Source: a virus
Reading direction: 5' to 3' (one strand)
DNA: 39,620 bases
Virus record (IMG/VR): IMGVR_UViG_3300036770_005021
Span: 1-39,620 of that record
The first letter of the stretch is position 1; each line of letters begins with the position of its first letter. Under the pieces are notes generated by a model. The model had not been told where the DNA came from. It made no database searches and worked only from the letters and a program-made list of their open reading frames with translations. This document shows, piece after piece, positions 19,980-29,235 of this stretch. A program made the position numbers and the translations under genes.

Positions 19980-21245
19980 TTATGCTAATGTCCAGTTTCC
20001 TACTACAGAATTTGCTATCCAAGTAGAGCTGGCTGCTCGATAGGTAAGGTGCAGAGCATCTCCATCATCCGATCCTACAGCCGTTCCTCCTACAGAGGAA
20101 GCTGTGTTCCCGATCTTAATTGTTTGGCCTGCGTTTGCTTGTACAGTTAGCGCAAAAGCTCCGTCTACTTTAAACGCGACTACGTCTCCCTGTGCTGGAG
20201 CTGCGGGCAGCGTAAGAGCAATCGATGCTGTAACGAACGATCCGCTGAAAGAGGTAACGGTTGTGGGAGCAGCTTGATCTGTCCATACAATCCCTGTTCT
20301 TCCTCCAACCAACTGAACCCATCCATCGGTTGCCGTAAAGTGTGCAGAATCATAGCTTGAGGTTCCGCGGAACGACCCTAATGCTGCTGCTGCTGTTTCT
20401 GCATAGGGTTGCCAGTTTTGTTTTTGCTGCGTGACAGTCGCGTTGATGTTGATTGCAGAACCAATGTTTGATACATCGGAAAAGATTAAGGTTCCAGTTC
20501 CTATAGCAAACTCACCGGAGACAGCAGAGCAATTTACAATTGAATGGTAAATTTGCGCGGATGCTCCTGGAACAACAAAATTGATCGTTTCTAAAGAAGA
20601 CGATGCTTTTGAATGCTGAATTAGCGTGCTTGATGCGCCCCCTGCCTCAGAAATAATGTGATCTGCGGCGGAGACCTCTGAATACTCAATAGAGATGTCG
20701 TTACTTGCGTTCGCGCTTACTAATGACGAAGCTGTCGAGCTTGCTTTTGACCTAAAAAGCTGCGCTCCTCCGTTAGAGACCAGGTTAAAGCAAAACGAGC
20801 TAGAATCTACTTCTGATTCAAAAAGAGACATGAAGCCGCTTGCTCCCGACGATGTAAAGACATTGGCTGCTGCTGTGGCCTTACAATTGATTAAAACAAC
20901 GACTGCAACGCCCGCCCCGTTATTTGCTTCAATAGCGGTTCCCAAGGAGGAAAAATTGATATACTGGAATATCGCAAGTCCGTCAAAAGATGCCGTGTGC
21001 GAACCCACAATATTTACAGACTGAGCCTTTCCGTCTGTAGAGGCTCCGATAATCTGTACTCCATTGGGTATGGATAAATCTTCTGTGTAGGTACCGGATC
21101 GCACATACACAACGTTATATCCTGAAGCTACTGCGTCGTTTGCTGCTGCTTGGATGCTGGTGTAGTTGCATCCGTCGCCTAATACCGTTCCAACAACATA
21201 CGGCCCTAGTCCGAACTTATTATCTGAATTTGACCATCCTGGCAT
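19980..21245 (-). CDS. Beta-helix tail fibre/tailspike-like protein
   Basis: This 421-aa protein has an N-terminal part (CNYTSIQAAANDAVASGYNV, VVYVRSGTYTEDLSIPNGV) in the style of right-handed beta-helix/pectin-lyase folds, followed by repetitive Ser/Ala/Asn turns to about residue 280. The last ~130 residues (SYDSAHFTATDGWVQL ... VVGNWTLA) form a module shared with the gene at 21268. Whether it has depolymerase activity cannot be told; no catalytic acid pair stands out. Confidence 0.7.
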   Translation of the reverse strand: MPGWSNSDNKFGLGPYVVGTVLGDGCNYTSIQAAANDAVASGYNVVYVRSGTYTEDLSIPNGVQIIGASTDGKAQSVNIVGSHTASFDGLAIFQYINFSSLGTAIEANNGAGVAVVVLINCKATAAANVFTSSGASGFMSLFESEVDSSSFCFNLVSNGGAQLFRSKASSTASSLVSANASNDISIEYSEVSAADHIISEAGGASSTLIQHSKASSSLETINFVVPGASAQIYHSIVNCSAVSGEFAIGTGTLIFSDVSNIGSAININATVTQQKQNWQPYAETAAAALGSFRGTSSYDSAHFTATDGWVQLVGGRTGIVWTDQAAPTTVTSFSGSFVTASIALTLPAAPAQGDVVAFKVDGAFALTVQANAGQTIKIGNTASSVGGTAVGSDDGDALHLTYRAASSTWIANSVVGNWTLA

Positions 21246-21267
21246 AATTTATCCTTGATTTAATGTT

Positions 21268-22005
21268 TTAAGCTAACAACCAGTTACCGCCAGCACCTGC
21301 GCAACATTGCCATTCGCTAATAGAAGCGCGGAAAATTAAGCGAAGGGCGTCGCCGAACTGCGAGCTTGTTGCCGTTCCGCCCGCCCCTGACTGTACGTTT
21401 TGTATACGGATTGTTTGTCCAGGTGATGCTGTTACAACCACTCCGCCGCCAACATTGTCAATAATCTCGATTGTTTGCCCGTCTAGAGTCCCGATTGGAA
21501 GCGAATAAACTCCTGCTGCTGTTGCGAAGTATCCATTGGTAATGGCCATAGCAACGGGGCCTGAGTCTTGCCATACGAAGGCAACAGAGGCGAGAGATTG
21601 CACAAAACCGTCTGCATCTACGCTAAATTGTGCGCTGTCAAAATGAGCCACACCGTTTACAGCTGCGTTAGGAACTGCGGATGCAGAAGATCTTTGTACT
21701 GTTACTTGGTTCGCAACAATTTGGGTTACTACACCGTCCACGTTAATTCCTGCTGAGAAGAATCCGGGACCTGCTCCAACGTTGATACCGCCTGTATTTG
21801 TGAAGTTGAAGTTGTTAAGAATGGGAGCAAAGTTGTTTATCATTTGAACGCCTGCGGCGATGACTGATAGCGTTGCTGGCGATACGGCGATATCGTCGGC
21901 TGTCGCTGCGTTTACTTCTTCTTGAGTTGCAAAGCGAACGTCTCCAGTCCATTTTTGGGTTGCTTTACGACCATTGTATGAGTTGCTGCGTGCAAATTTC
22001 GGCAT
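21268..22005 (-). CDS. Tail fibre protein, first of the fibre cluster
   Basis: This 245-aa protein has N-terminal 'NGRKATQKWTGDVRFATQEE', like fibre/tip proteins that attach to the hub. Its C-terminal ~130 residues (HFDSAQFSVDADGFVQSL ... GGNWLLA) match the end of the next fibre, so the pair shares a tip module. Start ATG 22005 follows AGAGG. Confidence 0.7.
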   Translation of the reverse strand: MPKFARSNSYNGRKATQKWTGDVRFATQEEVNAATADDIAVSPATLSVIAAGVQMINNFAPILNNFNFTNTGGINVGAGPGFFSAGINVDGVVTQIVANQVTVQRSSASAVPNAAVNGVAHFDSAQFSVDADGFVQSLASVAFVWQDSGPVAMAITNGYFATAAGVYSLPIGTLDGQTIEIIDNVGGGVVVTASPGQTIRIQNVQSGAGGTATSSQFGDALRLIFRASISEWQCCAGAGGNWLLA

Positions 22006-22088
22006 AGTAACCTCTTTGAGTTCTTATCCGCACATTGTTATAGAAAGAGAATGAAATCAAATCGTTTTTGCAATATGGTTAAAATTAA

Positions 22089-22102
22089 TACGTAATTACG
22101 TA
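22089..22102. promoter_or_regulatory. Perfect 14-bp palindrome, candidate operator
   Basis: TACGTAATTACGTA reads the same on both strands and sits directly before the ribosome site (AAGAGAGGTG) of the RHH-like gene at 22115. It is the right size and place for autoregulation by a dimeric ribbon-helix-helix protein. Confidence 0.6.
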
Positions 22103-22114
22103 AAGAGAGGTGTT

Positions 22115-22306
22115 ATGTTCGTAAAAACAAAGAGGCTTAACTTTAAATTTGCTGCTGACGAAGTAGATCAGTTTAGGTATATGTGCTTGATAACCAACAC
22201 ATCAATGACTACGTTTGTGAGGTCTGCAATAAAAGACAAGATTAAAAAGATTAGGGAGGCGGAGGAGAAGAAGAGGGCGGAGAAGGCTTCCTCTTGTTCC
22301 CCATAA
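22115..22306 (+). CDS. Ribbon-helix-helix (Arc/Mnt/CopG-like) small repressor candidate
   Basis: This 63-aa protein has a strand (KTKRLNFKFA), a helix (DEVDQFRYMCLIT), a turn, then MTTFVRSAIKDKIKKI, which fits the RHH fold. A charged tail follows. It is alone on the plus strand within the minus-strand tail module, between the fibre and ejection genes, and overlaps the 3' end of the ejection gene by 56 bp. In P22 the Arc and Mnt RHH repressors (immI) also lie near gene 16 and the tailspike gene. Target genes are unknown. Confidence 0.6.
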   Translation: MFVKTKRLNFKFAADEVDQFRYMCLITNTSMTTFVRSAIKDKIKKIREAEEKKRAEKASSCSP

Positions 22307-24899
22307 CTTTAACTAAAAATCGTGCTGCTGCCGATTCTGTTGGTGCTCCGTGATCTACGGCAAGAATAAGGTCTTCCACATTACGGATAAATTGAGGATC
22401 AAAAAGAATGCTGGCTGTTTTTCTTGCTGTTCCCAAAAGTGCAACATCTGCAATCAAATTATAAAACTTTCCTCTGGTTACAGCTTTCCACATATCGTTT
22501 AATATCTTTGTGGCTACGGCTACATCCGCCGCTTTTGTTGCGCTTTTAGATGCGTTATAAAATTTAGATCTAACTTTTCGCATCTTATTTAGGTTTTTTT
22601 CTAGCCTTATCAAAGCTTCTAAATTGGAATTTCCCAAAAGTTCTTTTAAAATTTCTCTATTTCCTTGTTTTCTAAGCATTCGGCTTAAATGGGCTGGCGT
22701 AATGTTTTCGCTTGGAGTAAGCCCATATCGAAAGATATCCTCTATTTTTTGTGCTGCTAAAGCGTTAAAAAGGTCTTGGCCTCCGTCTACGCTTCTTAAG
22801 AATTGTCTAAGCTCTCGTATTCCTTCTGGATTTCCCATTCGACCAAGAAGCTTATCTATCCCGCCGTCTAAAATCGATCTTCTTAAAGTTTCCTCTTGAG
22901 TTGGTGGCTGCGTGCGATCTCTTACATATCGCTCAATATTCCTTCTTGCGTTTTCCCCTAAAACAGAAATAGCTTCTTCTGGTTCTTGCGGAGTTTTAGC
23001 GGAGACGAGATTTTTTTGCGCATAATCTCTTCTTATCTGACGTAAAAGCCTTGTTCCTTCTTCACTTTGTTCTAAAATTGGTTGTAATGCTCGAATTAGG
23101 TCTGGTGTGGTTGCTATTTTTTTGTAAAGAGAGCTCGGCTTGCTTAATGTTTCATGCTTTTCTGAATATAGAGGCCGCATTGCTTGATTGTTGTATCTGT
23201 TGTAAAAATCTGTATATAGACTGTTCAGTTGTTCAAATTCTGTAAGTTTTTCTGGAGGAAGAGCTGCTCTTATTTCATTTGTTAAGTCTGAAAATAATTT
23301 GTTTATTAATCTATCTGTATTTGAATTAACAACAGGCCATTTATGTCTTGATCCAATGGATTGTTTTGCCTCGATCAGGTCTTGTATAGTATGCGGCCTA
23401 AATCCAACAATATTTCCGCTTTCGTCAAGCTCGACCAGCCTGCCCATCACTCTTCTCAGAACTAAATTTAACGCGCTTTCTTTTGGCGATAGCATTCCTA
23501 AGTTTCCTGAAAGCTGCTGTAAAGAGTCTTGCGTTTCGGCTGTAAGTCTTGGAAGCGGAAATCTTTCTTGCCCGAGGCTTTGTTTAAACTGTTCCCATTG
23601 TCCGGAAAGCTCTCTTTGCTGCATCCGCCGGCTTTCTTGGACGTGGCGCGCTATAGAGCGTCCTGCTTGTTCCGTGGTTGCAAATCTTGTTGGAGATATG
23701 GAATTTAGGAATTGCTCATTAATTTGCTCTTGAGGAACTGTATCGGTTGGTCTGCCTAATGCTCTTTCTGTTTCAAAAGCGAGAACATCTCGTCCTGGAG
23801 CCTCAGACGCTGTTTTTGTAGCTCTTTCAATTTCATTTAAAAATTGTTCGTCTATCAATTCCTGAAGGCGTTGCTTTGCTGGACCGGCTAGAGAAGATTC
23901 TCCTAGCATGTCTAAAATGCCCTGTATCTCGTTGTTTCCCGTTATATACCCTAGGTCAGCCTGTATTCCTGATGCACGCATTTCTTTAATCGCATCTTTA
24001 ATAGCTTGGAATTCTTCAGCAGTAGAGCCTTCTTTAACCATTTGGCTAATGAATTTCGCTAGTGAATCATTAATAATTTCTGTTGGTGCTTCGCTTAAAT
24101 TTCTGAAAAATGATCGGATTGTATTTGGGCTTGATTTTGGTGAGGGGATATTTTGCCCTGATATAGATGCTTGTGGTTGAGGCTCTTTTGTTACAGATAT
24201 CGGCCTTGTTTTTATGGTTGTAGGGCCTTTTGGTTTTGGAACTACTTTTGCTTTAGAAACAAAATTCTTTGCTGCGCTTCTTATCCCGTAGGCTGATGAG
24301 ATTAGCCCATAAATGGCTTCTGCCTGCCTTTCCTGCTTGTCAAAAGCCTCTCTCTCTTCTGGCGACATGTCTTTTTTAAGGTAATCAGAAAATGCTGTAG
24401 CCGGACCCTTTTGATCTTCCGGGCTTTTAAAGCGCATTGGTTGCTTTTGCTTATACTCTTCAGGCGGATGGCTTGGTATTATTGCTGCTTTTTTCTCTCC
24501 AGTTTCTTCTTCTGTTAAAGCCGACATTAATCCCGCATAGGATTCAGGGTCGAACATGCTCTGTACAAATTTAAGCGCTCCGGTAGTTTTTGCAGAAGGG
24601 AGCAATGGCTTGCCTTCTTTTGCTCTCTGGATATTTGCTTTATGAATATCCTCCCCCGCTTTATACCCTTCTTTCAGCGTATCCCATATAGCCTGCCCCC
24701 CTCTCTTTGCGCTTCCAATTAGTCCTCTTTCAGAAAGAGGCTTCTCTGGTTTTGCTTGCATTCCTCTTGTAAGCGCGGATTCTTGACCTGTTGGTGTATC
24801 CAAAACGAATCCGGGAGGAAGCGCGGGCGATGCCTGTTGAGGTGGCGTGTCCAAGACAAATCCCTCTGGAAGCCCGAAATTGTTTACGCTGGCTGCCAT
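22251..24899 (-). CDS. Large internal virion (DNA ejection) protein
   Basis: This 882-aa protein starts with two copies of an 'LPxGFVLDTP' motif (residues ~10-37) seen in phage internal proteins. Long helical, Glu/Arg/Gln-rich stretches follow, including 'AISVLGENARRNIERYVRDR'. Size and position suit the P22 gp16 / gp20-like ejection protein set, which leaves the capsid to form the DNA channel. No lysozyme or other enzyme motif is visible. The C-terminus is Ser/Pro-rich (KRKPSPPSSSPPPP). The start overlaps the preceding gene by 16 bp. Confidence 0.7.
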   Translation of the reverse strand: MAASVNNFGLPEGFVLDTPPQQASPALPPGFVLDTPTGQESALTRGMQAKPEKPLSERGLIGSAKRGGQAIWDTLKEGYKAGEDIHKANIQRAKEGKPLLPSAKTTGALKFVQSMFDPESYAGLMSALTEEETGEKKAAIIPSHPPEEYKQKQPMRFKSPEDQKGPATAFSDYLKKDMSPEEREAFDKQERQAEAIYGLISSAYGIRSAAKNFVSKAKVVPKPKGPTTIKTRPISVTKEPQPQASISGQNIPSPKSSPNTIRSFFRNLSEAPTEIINDSLAKFISQMVKEGSTAEEFQAIKDAIKEMRASGIQADLGYITGNNEIQGILDMLGESSLAGPAKQRLQELIDEQFLNEIERATKTASEAPGRDVLAFETERALGRPTDTVPQEQINEQFLNSISPTRFATTEQAGRSIARHVQESRRMQQRELSGQWEQFKQSLGQERFPLPRLTAETQDSLQQLSGNLGMLSPKESALNLVLRRVMGRLVELDESGNIVGFRPHTIQDLIEAKQSIGSRHKWPVVNSNTDRLINKLFSDLTNEIRAALPPEKLTEFEQLNSLYTDFYNRYNNQAMRPLYSEKHETLSKPSSLYKKIATTPDLIRALQPILEQSEEGTRLLRQIRRDYAQKNLVSAKTPQEPEEAISVLGENARRNIERYVRDRTQPPTQEETLRRSILDGGIDKLLGRMGNPEGIRELRQFLRSVDGGQDLFNALAAQKIEDIFRYGLTPSENITPAHLSRMLRKQGNREILKELLGNSNLEALIRLEKNLNKMRKVRSKFYNASKSATKAADVAVATKILNDMWKAVTRGKFYNLIADVALLGTARKTASILFDPQFIRNVEDLILAVDHGAPTESAAARFLVKVMGNKRKPSPPSSSPPPP

Positions 24900-25741
24900 T
24901 GACCGCCTCTAAAGATTATTTTCTGTCCATTAGGCCCTGTGGCGGTTTGCCCTTCCTGAATTTGCGGAGCGGCGGGAGCTGCTTGAATCGGTTGTTGTAC
25001 GGCTTGTTGCTGTGGTGGCTGTTGTGCTGGTTTGGTTTGTGGAAGCGTTTTTAGCCCTCTTTCTTTAGCTAGATTGAGAAGCGCCGTCCTGTCGATTGGC
25101 TGTCCTTCAGATTCAAAAGCGTCTGCAATTCCCATTAACTTGCCCAGCATTACGGGCGCTGTATCTGAGGATTTAGGGGGTCGATTTAATATGTAGTTCC
25201 ATTTTTGTATTGCTAAAGGCCCTTTTGGGTTAAGCATCTCTCTTAAAGCACCGACAAGCCCAATCATGCTATTGTCAAATTGCTCGTCATACGCCTCTCC
25301 CTGCGCTCCCGGCGCATAGCTTGGCCTTGCTCCAGAAATGTCTCTGCCTGCCATTCTTGACTGGATCATATTCACGGCATTATCAAATGAAAACTGGGCG
25401 TTGCTTTTTGTTTCAGCCCCTTTTGCTTTTTGCTTTAGATACTCTTTGGCTAGATCAGGTCTTAGGTTTCTAGGAACTCCTAAAGCTTCTTGTGCCTGAG
25501 CCTGTCTTTCAGATTGAATCTGATTAAACTTATTCTGTAGCAAAGAAGCCGCGATCTCTCTGTTTTGGGGTGAGACTTGAGTTAAAATTCGTCCCATTAC
25601 GTTTTGAACCTCTTCAGGAGAAGCATCCCCGATCTGAGATAGAATTTGGTCGATGCCTCTTAGCTCGGTTCCTCTCTGGATTCCCCCGCCTAGGTTCCCA
25701 CCTATGGATCGTCCTAATTCAAATGGCGATGGCATTGTCAT
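24884..25741 (-). CDS. Internal virion (ejection) protein
   Basis: This 285-aa helical, Gln-rich protein has an N-terminal 'FELGRSIGGNLGGGIQRG' and a Pro/Gln linker near residue 235. The C-terminus (TATGPNGQKIIFRGGQWQPA) carries a small 'G..I.F..GQW' end motif found in phage internal proteins. It is coupled by ATGA to the upstream gene. Function inferred from order and composition. Confidence 0.65.
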   Translation of the reverse strand: MTMPSPFELGRSIGGNLGGGIQRGTELRGIDQILSQIGDASPEEVQNVMGRILTQVSPQNREIAASLLQNKFNQIQSERQAQAQEALGVPRNLRPDLAKEYLKQKAKGAETKSNAQFSFDNAVNMIQSRMAGRDISGARPSYAPGAQGEAYDEQFDNSMIGLVGALREMLNPKGPLAIQKWNYILNRPPKSSDTAPVMLGKLMGIADAFESEGQPIDRTALLNLAKERGLKTLPQTKPAQQPPQQQAVQQPIQAAPAAPQIQEGQTATGPNGQKIIFRGGQWQPA

Positions 25742-26406
25742 GATTCAAATCCTTTGGCTTCCGGTTCTTGCCTTTCAGGTTTGTTGTCTCTTGATGGGGA
25801 GAAGAATGGTTTCGATGAGATCCCGGCTACAGCATCTCCGAACTGATCGCTAGACAGGTATCCGGCAGCTCCTTGCAAAGCCCCTTCTAGTCCAGATACT
25901 CTCGCTGGCGCGCCATTGCCTTGGTTTAAAATGCTCGAAATCCCTCCCGCTCTTCGATTCGCTGCGCTTTCGATGCCTTGCTGTCTTGCCGATGCTATCT
26001 GGTTCTCAATGTCGATTCCAGCCCTAGCTAAAGCGTCTTCCATCCCCGTGCTTCTTTGCGCTCCCGAAGCAATGTAGGCTTGTTGGATTCTAGGAAAGGC
26101 TTGCTGCTGAATTTGCCTACGGTAAGGCTCTGCTATGTTTTGCTGGAACTGCTGCTCGTTAAAGTTAAAAAGGTCGCTGTAAGGGCCTCTTCCTTGAATT
26201 GATTCTAACAGCTGGTCGATAAGATGCCGTTTTGTTTTTTGCATCTTTGTTTCAGTGTCTTGCCTGCTGCTTAAATAGCCTCCAAGCGCGCCGCCTAGAA
26301 GCCCAACGCCTGCTCCAATTGCATTTCCCCAACCGGGCACAACCGATCCCGCCGCGGCTCCTGTTGCGGCTCCTGTTAGAGCGCTGTCCCAAATTCCTTG
26401 TGCCAT
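25738..26406 (-). CDS. Membrane-active internal virion protein (P22 gp7-like position)
   Basis: This 222-aa protein has residues 9-48 as a Gly/Ala zipper (SALTGAATGAAAGSVVPGWG ... AGVGLLGGALGGYL), able to enter membranes. A helical Gln-rich body follows. This matches small ejection proteins that insert in the host envelope. Start ATG 26406 follows GAGG. First of three ejection-type genes. Confidence 0.65.
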   Translation of the reverse strand: MAQGIWDSALTGAATGAAAGSVVPGWGNAIGAGVGLLGGALGGYLSSRQDTETKMQKTKRHLIDQLLESIQGRGPYSDLFNFNEQQFQQNIAEPYRRQIQQQAFPRIQQAYIASGAQRSTGMEDALARAGIDIENQIASARQQGIESAANRRAGGISSILNQGNGAPARVSGLEGALQGAAGYLSSDQFGDAVAGISSKPFFSPSRDNKPERQEPEAKGFES

Positions 26407-26413
26407 AAAATCC

Positions 26414-26680
26414 TCAAGATAGTTGCACCCAAGTTACCGTGGTAGTGGATGTGTGCTGTGTTAACATTTCTACTTTATTAGTAGCAGTATTTATGTTTAT
26501 TGTGCCATCGGATAAAAACGTGTCATTTACTTGTCCGTCTACATTTCTTTGGTATACGTCTGGCTTTTGGTTGATCGCTCTGGCCAAAGTCTTGTACATG
26601 TCGGACATTAATCTAAGAAGTTCTTCCTGAGTAATGTTTTCTGGGTTGCCCACTTGGAAGTATTCAGGAAGTCTAGACAT
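26414..26680 (-). CDS. Small tail-associated protein
   Basis: This 88-aa protein, with a helical first half (NITQEELLRLMSDMYKTLAR) and a beta-rich end (TNKVEMLTQHTSTTTVTWVQ), lies directly after the hub gene. It may be a needle- or adaptor-like part of the tail. No family recognised. Confidence 0.6.
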   Translation of the reverse strand: MSRLPEYFQVGNPENITQEELLRLMSDMYKTLARAINQKPDVYQRNVDGQVNDTFLSDGTININTATNKVEMLTQHTSTTTVTWVQLS

Positions 26681-28570
26681 TTACGCCGCCGTTGTTATTG
26701 ATCCTTCCTTGCAGTGGACGCGGATCGATGTGATTACTATTTGCGCTTTGTCGCTGTTTTGGCTCATATTTAAGGTAAAAAAGTTGGCTTCTTGGTTAAC
26801 AACAATGGTCAACCACTGCTTGCTCTTTTGTGTAGGAACGAATGGAAACAGGTCTGCGCTTTTAATGATGTTGTTTTCATAATCCATGTTTATATCAACA
26901 TGTAAATATGCATCGCCGTTTTGATTGTCTGAGTTTATTAGGAATTCAATATGGGATATATAGACTTTGCGCCCGTCTTTCCTAAAGGGATTAAATGGAG
27001 AGGTTTTTGCAAAAAAGCGTATTTGGGCTGAGGCGTATCCTCCTGAAGTATAAACGCCAAATAAGGTTGTGTTGATGTTTACCGTTATAGTGTTTCCTGC
27101 TACAGAAAGAACTTCACCCACCTTCCCATTTATCTCTGTCATTCCAGCAACATTGTCTATGTAGACAAATTGCCCTACATGGAACTCAGGATCGGATAGG
27201 GTTATGACGGCATTTCCTGCGTTTGTAATGCCTGTGATATTAGAGAACCCATCGTCATAATCTGAGTTAAGCTGATAGATTCGGCTAAAATCATCGCCTG
27301 CAAGCGTTTTTTGAACTCTGTCGCCGATCCCGATCCTATTCCATATCTCTTCAGTTGTGTTCATCTGAAGCCAAGAGGGATTGATTACTTCGTCGATATC
27401 GTTCCACGCGAGGTCTATTCCTTGATATCCCTCCCCAAAAACGCTGAAATACCATCGGTTAAACGCAAAAGTGCTTTCTTTGTAGTTGTAGACAAGCGTT
27501 TTGTTTTGAGATAAATCCGTGTCGCTTGCGTAGATGTCCCTATACGAGAAGATAAACTGGTCTGTTTCTCTATCGAATCCTCCATATGTCAACTCGATGT
27601 CTACTTGGTCTATGTCGTTGCGAGTGAAATAGGGAAGCTTGTTGTCAAAGCGAAGCGATTGACGGTTATCTGTGGTGATAAGTCCGTTTTGTCCAAGAGA
27701 CTTTACTTCGTAGTTCCATTGAACGGCTGAAAATGACGCGTCTGTTCCTGTGACAGACGGAATACGTCTTAGGAAGTAGGGATTAAATGGGTCTGTTGTC
27801 TTTTCTGCAACCCAGTTTGATGCTTGTAGGTTCAAAATGAGAACATCACCCATAATGCTCTGGCCATTAATAAACTCAAAAGAATCAATATTAAAAAGTC
27901 CTGATCCGGGCACATTAAACTTATCTCCATTTCCTGTGCCGTCTCTTATGCCTGAATATAAAATGCCTTGTCCATATGTCTGCAATGTCGTTTCTGGAAC
28001 AATAAAATTAATGCGGCCATTGAACCATACGACATATTTAGCTCGTATTAGATTGCCTATAGAGGCTGCTGGCTGCTGGAAGTCTGGGTTATCAAGAATA
28101 TAGCTTTTAACGTCCGTACCGTCATAGAAATAGATGGTGTTCATTTCTCTTCCGGTAAAGACAAAACGACGAGTTCCCGTTTTAGTAAAATAGCTTGTTC
28201 CTGAGACGTACCCGTCGTTTGAGGTAATCCCGAAATTGGTTCCGGCTACTGATCCAGCCATAGGGACTTGAAGCCATAGATCGACAACATTGTCGTATTT
28301 GTAGAGGTATTTTTTTGTGACTGCTAAGGTTTCTCTCTCGCCTAGCGGGGTGGTATCGTTAAAGATTCCCATAACGCGAGTTCCGTCTGGTAGGTCTCCT
28401 ACCTGATCTCCCAAGACGTTAGCAAATTGCGTGTAACCGCGGCGCGATTTTAGCTCTTGTCTATAAACGTATCCGTCAAGAATTGTTTCAAATGCGTCTT
28501 CAGGATCAAGAAATGCAACTCCAGATTCGTCAATAGCCGTTCTAAATCCAGTAATTTCATAGACTTGCAT
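26681..28570 (-). CDS. Tail hub / DNA stabilisation protein (P22 gp10-like position)
   Basis: This 629-aa mostly beta protein has 'MQVYEITGFRTAIDESGVAF' at the start and repeated propeller-like strands (WYFSVFGEGYQGIDLAWND). Near residues 440-510 there is an inserted FCCH-type domain ('ITNAGNAVITLSDPEFHVGQ', 'VAGMTEINGKVGEVLSVAGN', 'VYTSGG'). Size and order after the adaptor gene suit the tail hub that closes the portal channel. Assignment is by position and fold impression. Confidence 0.65.
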   Translation of the reverse strand: MQVYEITGFRTAIDESGVAFLDPEDAFETILDGYVYRQELKSRRGYTQFANVLGDQVGDLPDGTRVMGIFNDTTPLGERETLAVTKKYLYKYDNVVDLWLQVPMAGSVAGTNFGITSNDGYVSGTSYFTKTGTRRFVFTGREMNTIYFYDGTDVKSYILDNPDFQQPAASIGNLIRAKYVVWFNGRINFIVPETTLQTYGQGILYSGIRDGTGNGDKFNVPGSGLFNIDSFEFINGQSIMGDVLILNLQASNWVAEKTTDPFNPYFLRRIPSVTGTDASFSAVQWNYEVKSLGQNGLITTDNRQSLRFDNKLPYFTRNDIDQVDIELTYGGFDRETDQFIFSYRDIYASDTDLSQNKTLVYNYKESTFAFNRWYFSVFGEGYQGIDLAWNDIDEVINPSWLQMNTTEEIWNRIGIGDRVQKTLAGDDFSRIYQLNSDYDDGFSNITGITNAGNAVITLSDPEFHVGQFVYIDNVAGMTEINGKVGEVLSVAGNTITVNINTTLFGVYTSGGYASAQIRFFAKTSPFNPFRKDGRKVYISHIEFLINSDNQNGDAYLHVDINMDYENNIIKSADLFPFVPTQKSKQWLTIVVNQEANFFTLNMSQNSDKAQIVITSIRVHCKEGSITTAA

Positions 28571-29233
28571 CTAGCCCCCAAAGCATACAATCCAGCCTTG
28601 TTGGATATTGTCGTTTAAAGCGCCTGTGGCCTCCGAAAGAAGAAATAGACAGCTAAGCGTGTTCTTATTTCCTAGCGTTCCGCTGTTGCTTGTTGGGCTA
28701 AATACTGTTGGAGTGGTTAGCCCTGTTGTTAAACCAACCCCACCACCTAGCATTAAATAATTGCTATTAGGAAGAGCTGTTGCAAACGTGAGTGCGTATC
28801 TACCTGTTGTCTGTCTAACAACGCTGGAGCAATTATAGGCATAAATAAGAGTTTGAGCTACGTTTCCTGCGACGTTATTAAAAACCGCAAGCGACCTTAT
28901 GCCCAAAAGTTGCATAATGGAATTGCCGTTTCTGACAAAAGGCTGGCAGTTAGTCGATGCTCCTCCTGCCGTTTCTGTTGTCGGAACTAAAAACCTGCTG
29001 AAATAAACTAAGTCCATTCCCGTTGCTAAGGCTGGATCAACAATTACGGTCGGCGTAGCGTCGTTAGACGCTTGCATTTGCGCAAATCTGTGATGTCCGT
29101 CTTCGTCCGTACCTATATTCCAGAAATGGTCTTTGTTCATTTCCGTTTCGATATAGGTCGTGTTCTGCTGCAACGGAGTGGTGTTTAGCCTTACGGACTT
29201 AGTTCCGTCAGGGGCTACCGAGTTCCACGGCAT
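28571..29233 (-). CDS. Virion structural protein
   Basis: This 220-aa protein starts 'MPWNSVAPDGTKSVRLNTTP', like phage proteins encoded beside hub genes, with 'HFWNIGTDEDGHHRFAQM' near residue 35. The rest is beta-rich with many Asn and Thr. It could be a hub-binding fibre base or head protein. The gene directly abuts the hub gene. Confidence 0.65.
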   Translation of the reverse strand: MPWNSVAPDGTKSVRLNTTPLQQNTTYIETEMNKDHFWNIGTDEDGHHRFAQMQASNDATPTVIVDPALATGMDLVYFSRFLVPTTETAGGASTNCQPFVRNGNSIMQLLGIRSLAVFNNVAGNVAQTLIYAYNCSSVVRQTTGRYALTFATALPNSNYLMLGGGVGLTTGLTTPTVFSPTSNSGTLGNKNTLSCLFLLSEATGALNDNIQQGWIVCFGG

Positions 29234-29235
29234 AA

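Noticed and set aside
20695-21024. 109-aa plus-strand ORF opposite the beta-helix fibre gene
   Set aside because: Shadow of the minus-strand gene; no ribosome site and low-complexity codon mirror.
18777-22005. Diversity-generating retroelement acting on the fibre genes
   Set aside because: No reverse transcriptase gene and no template/variable repeat pair seen.
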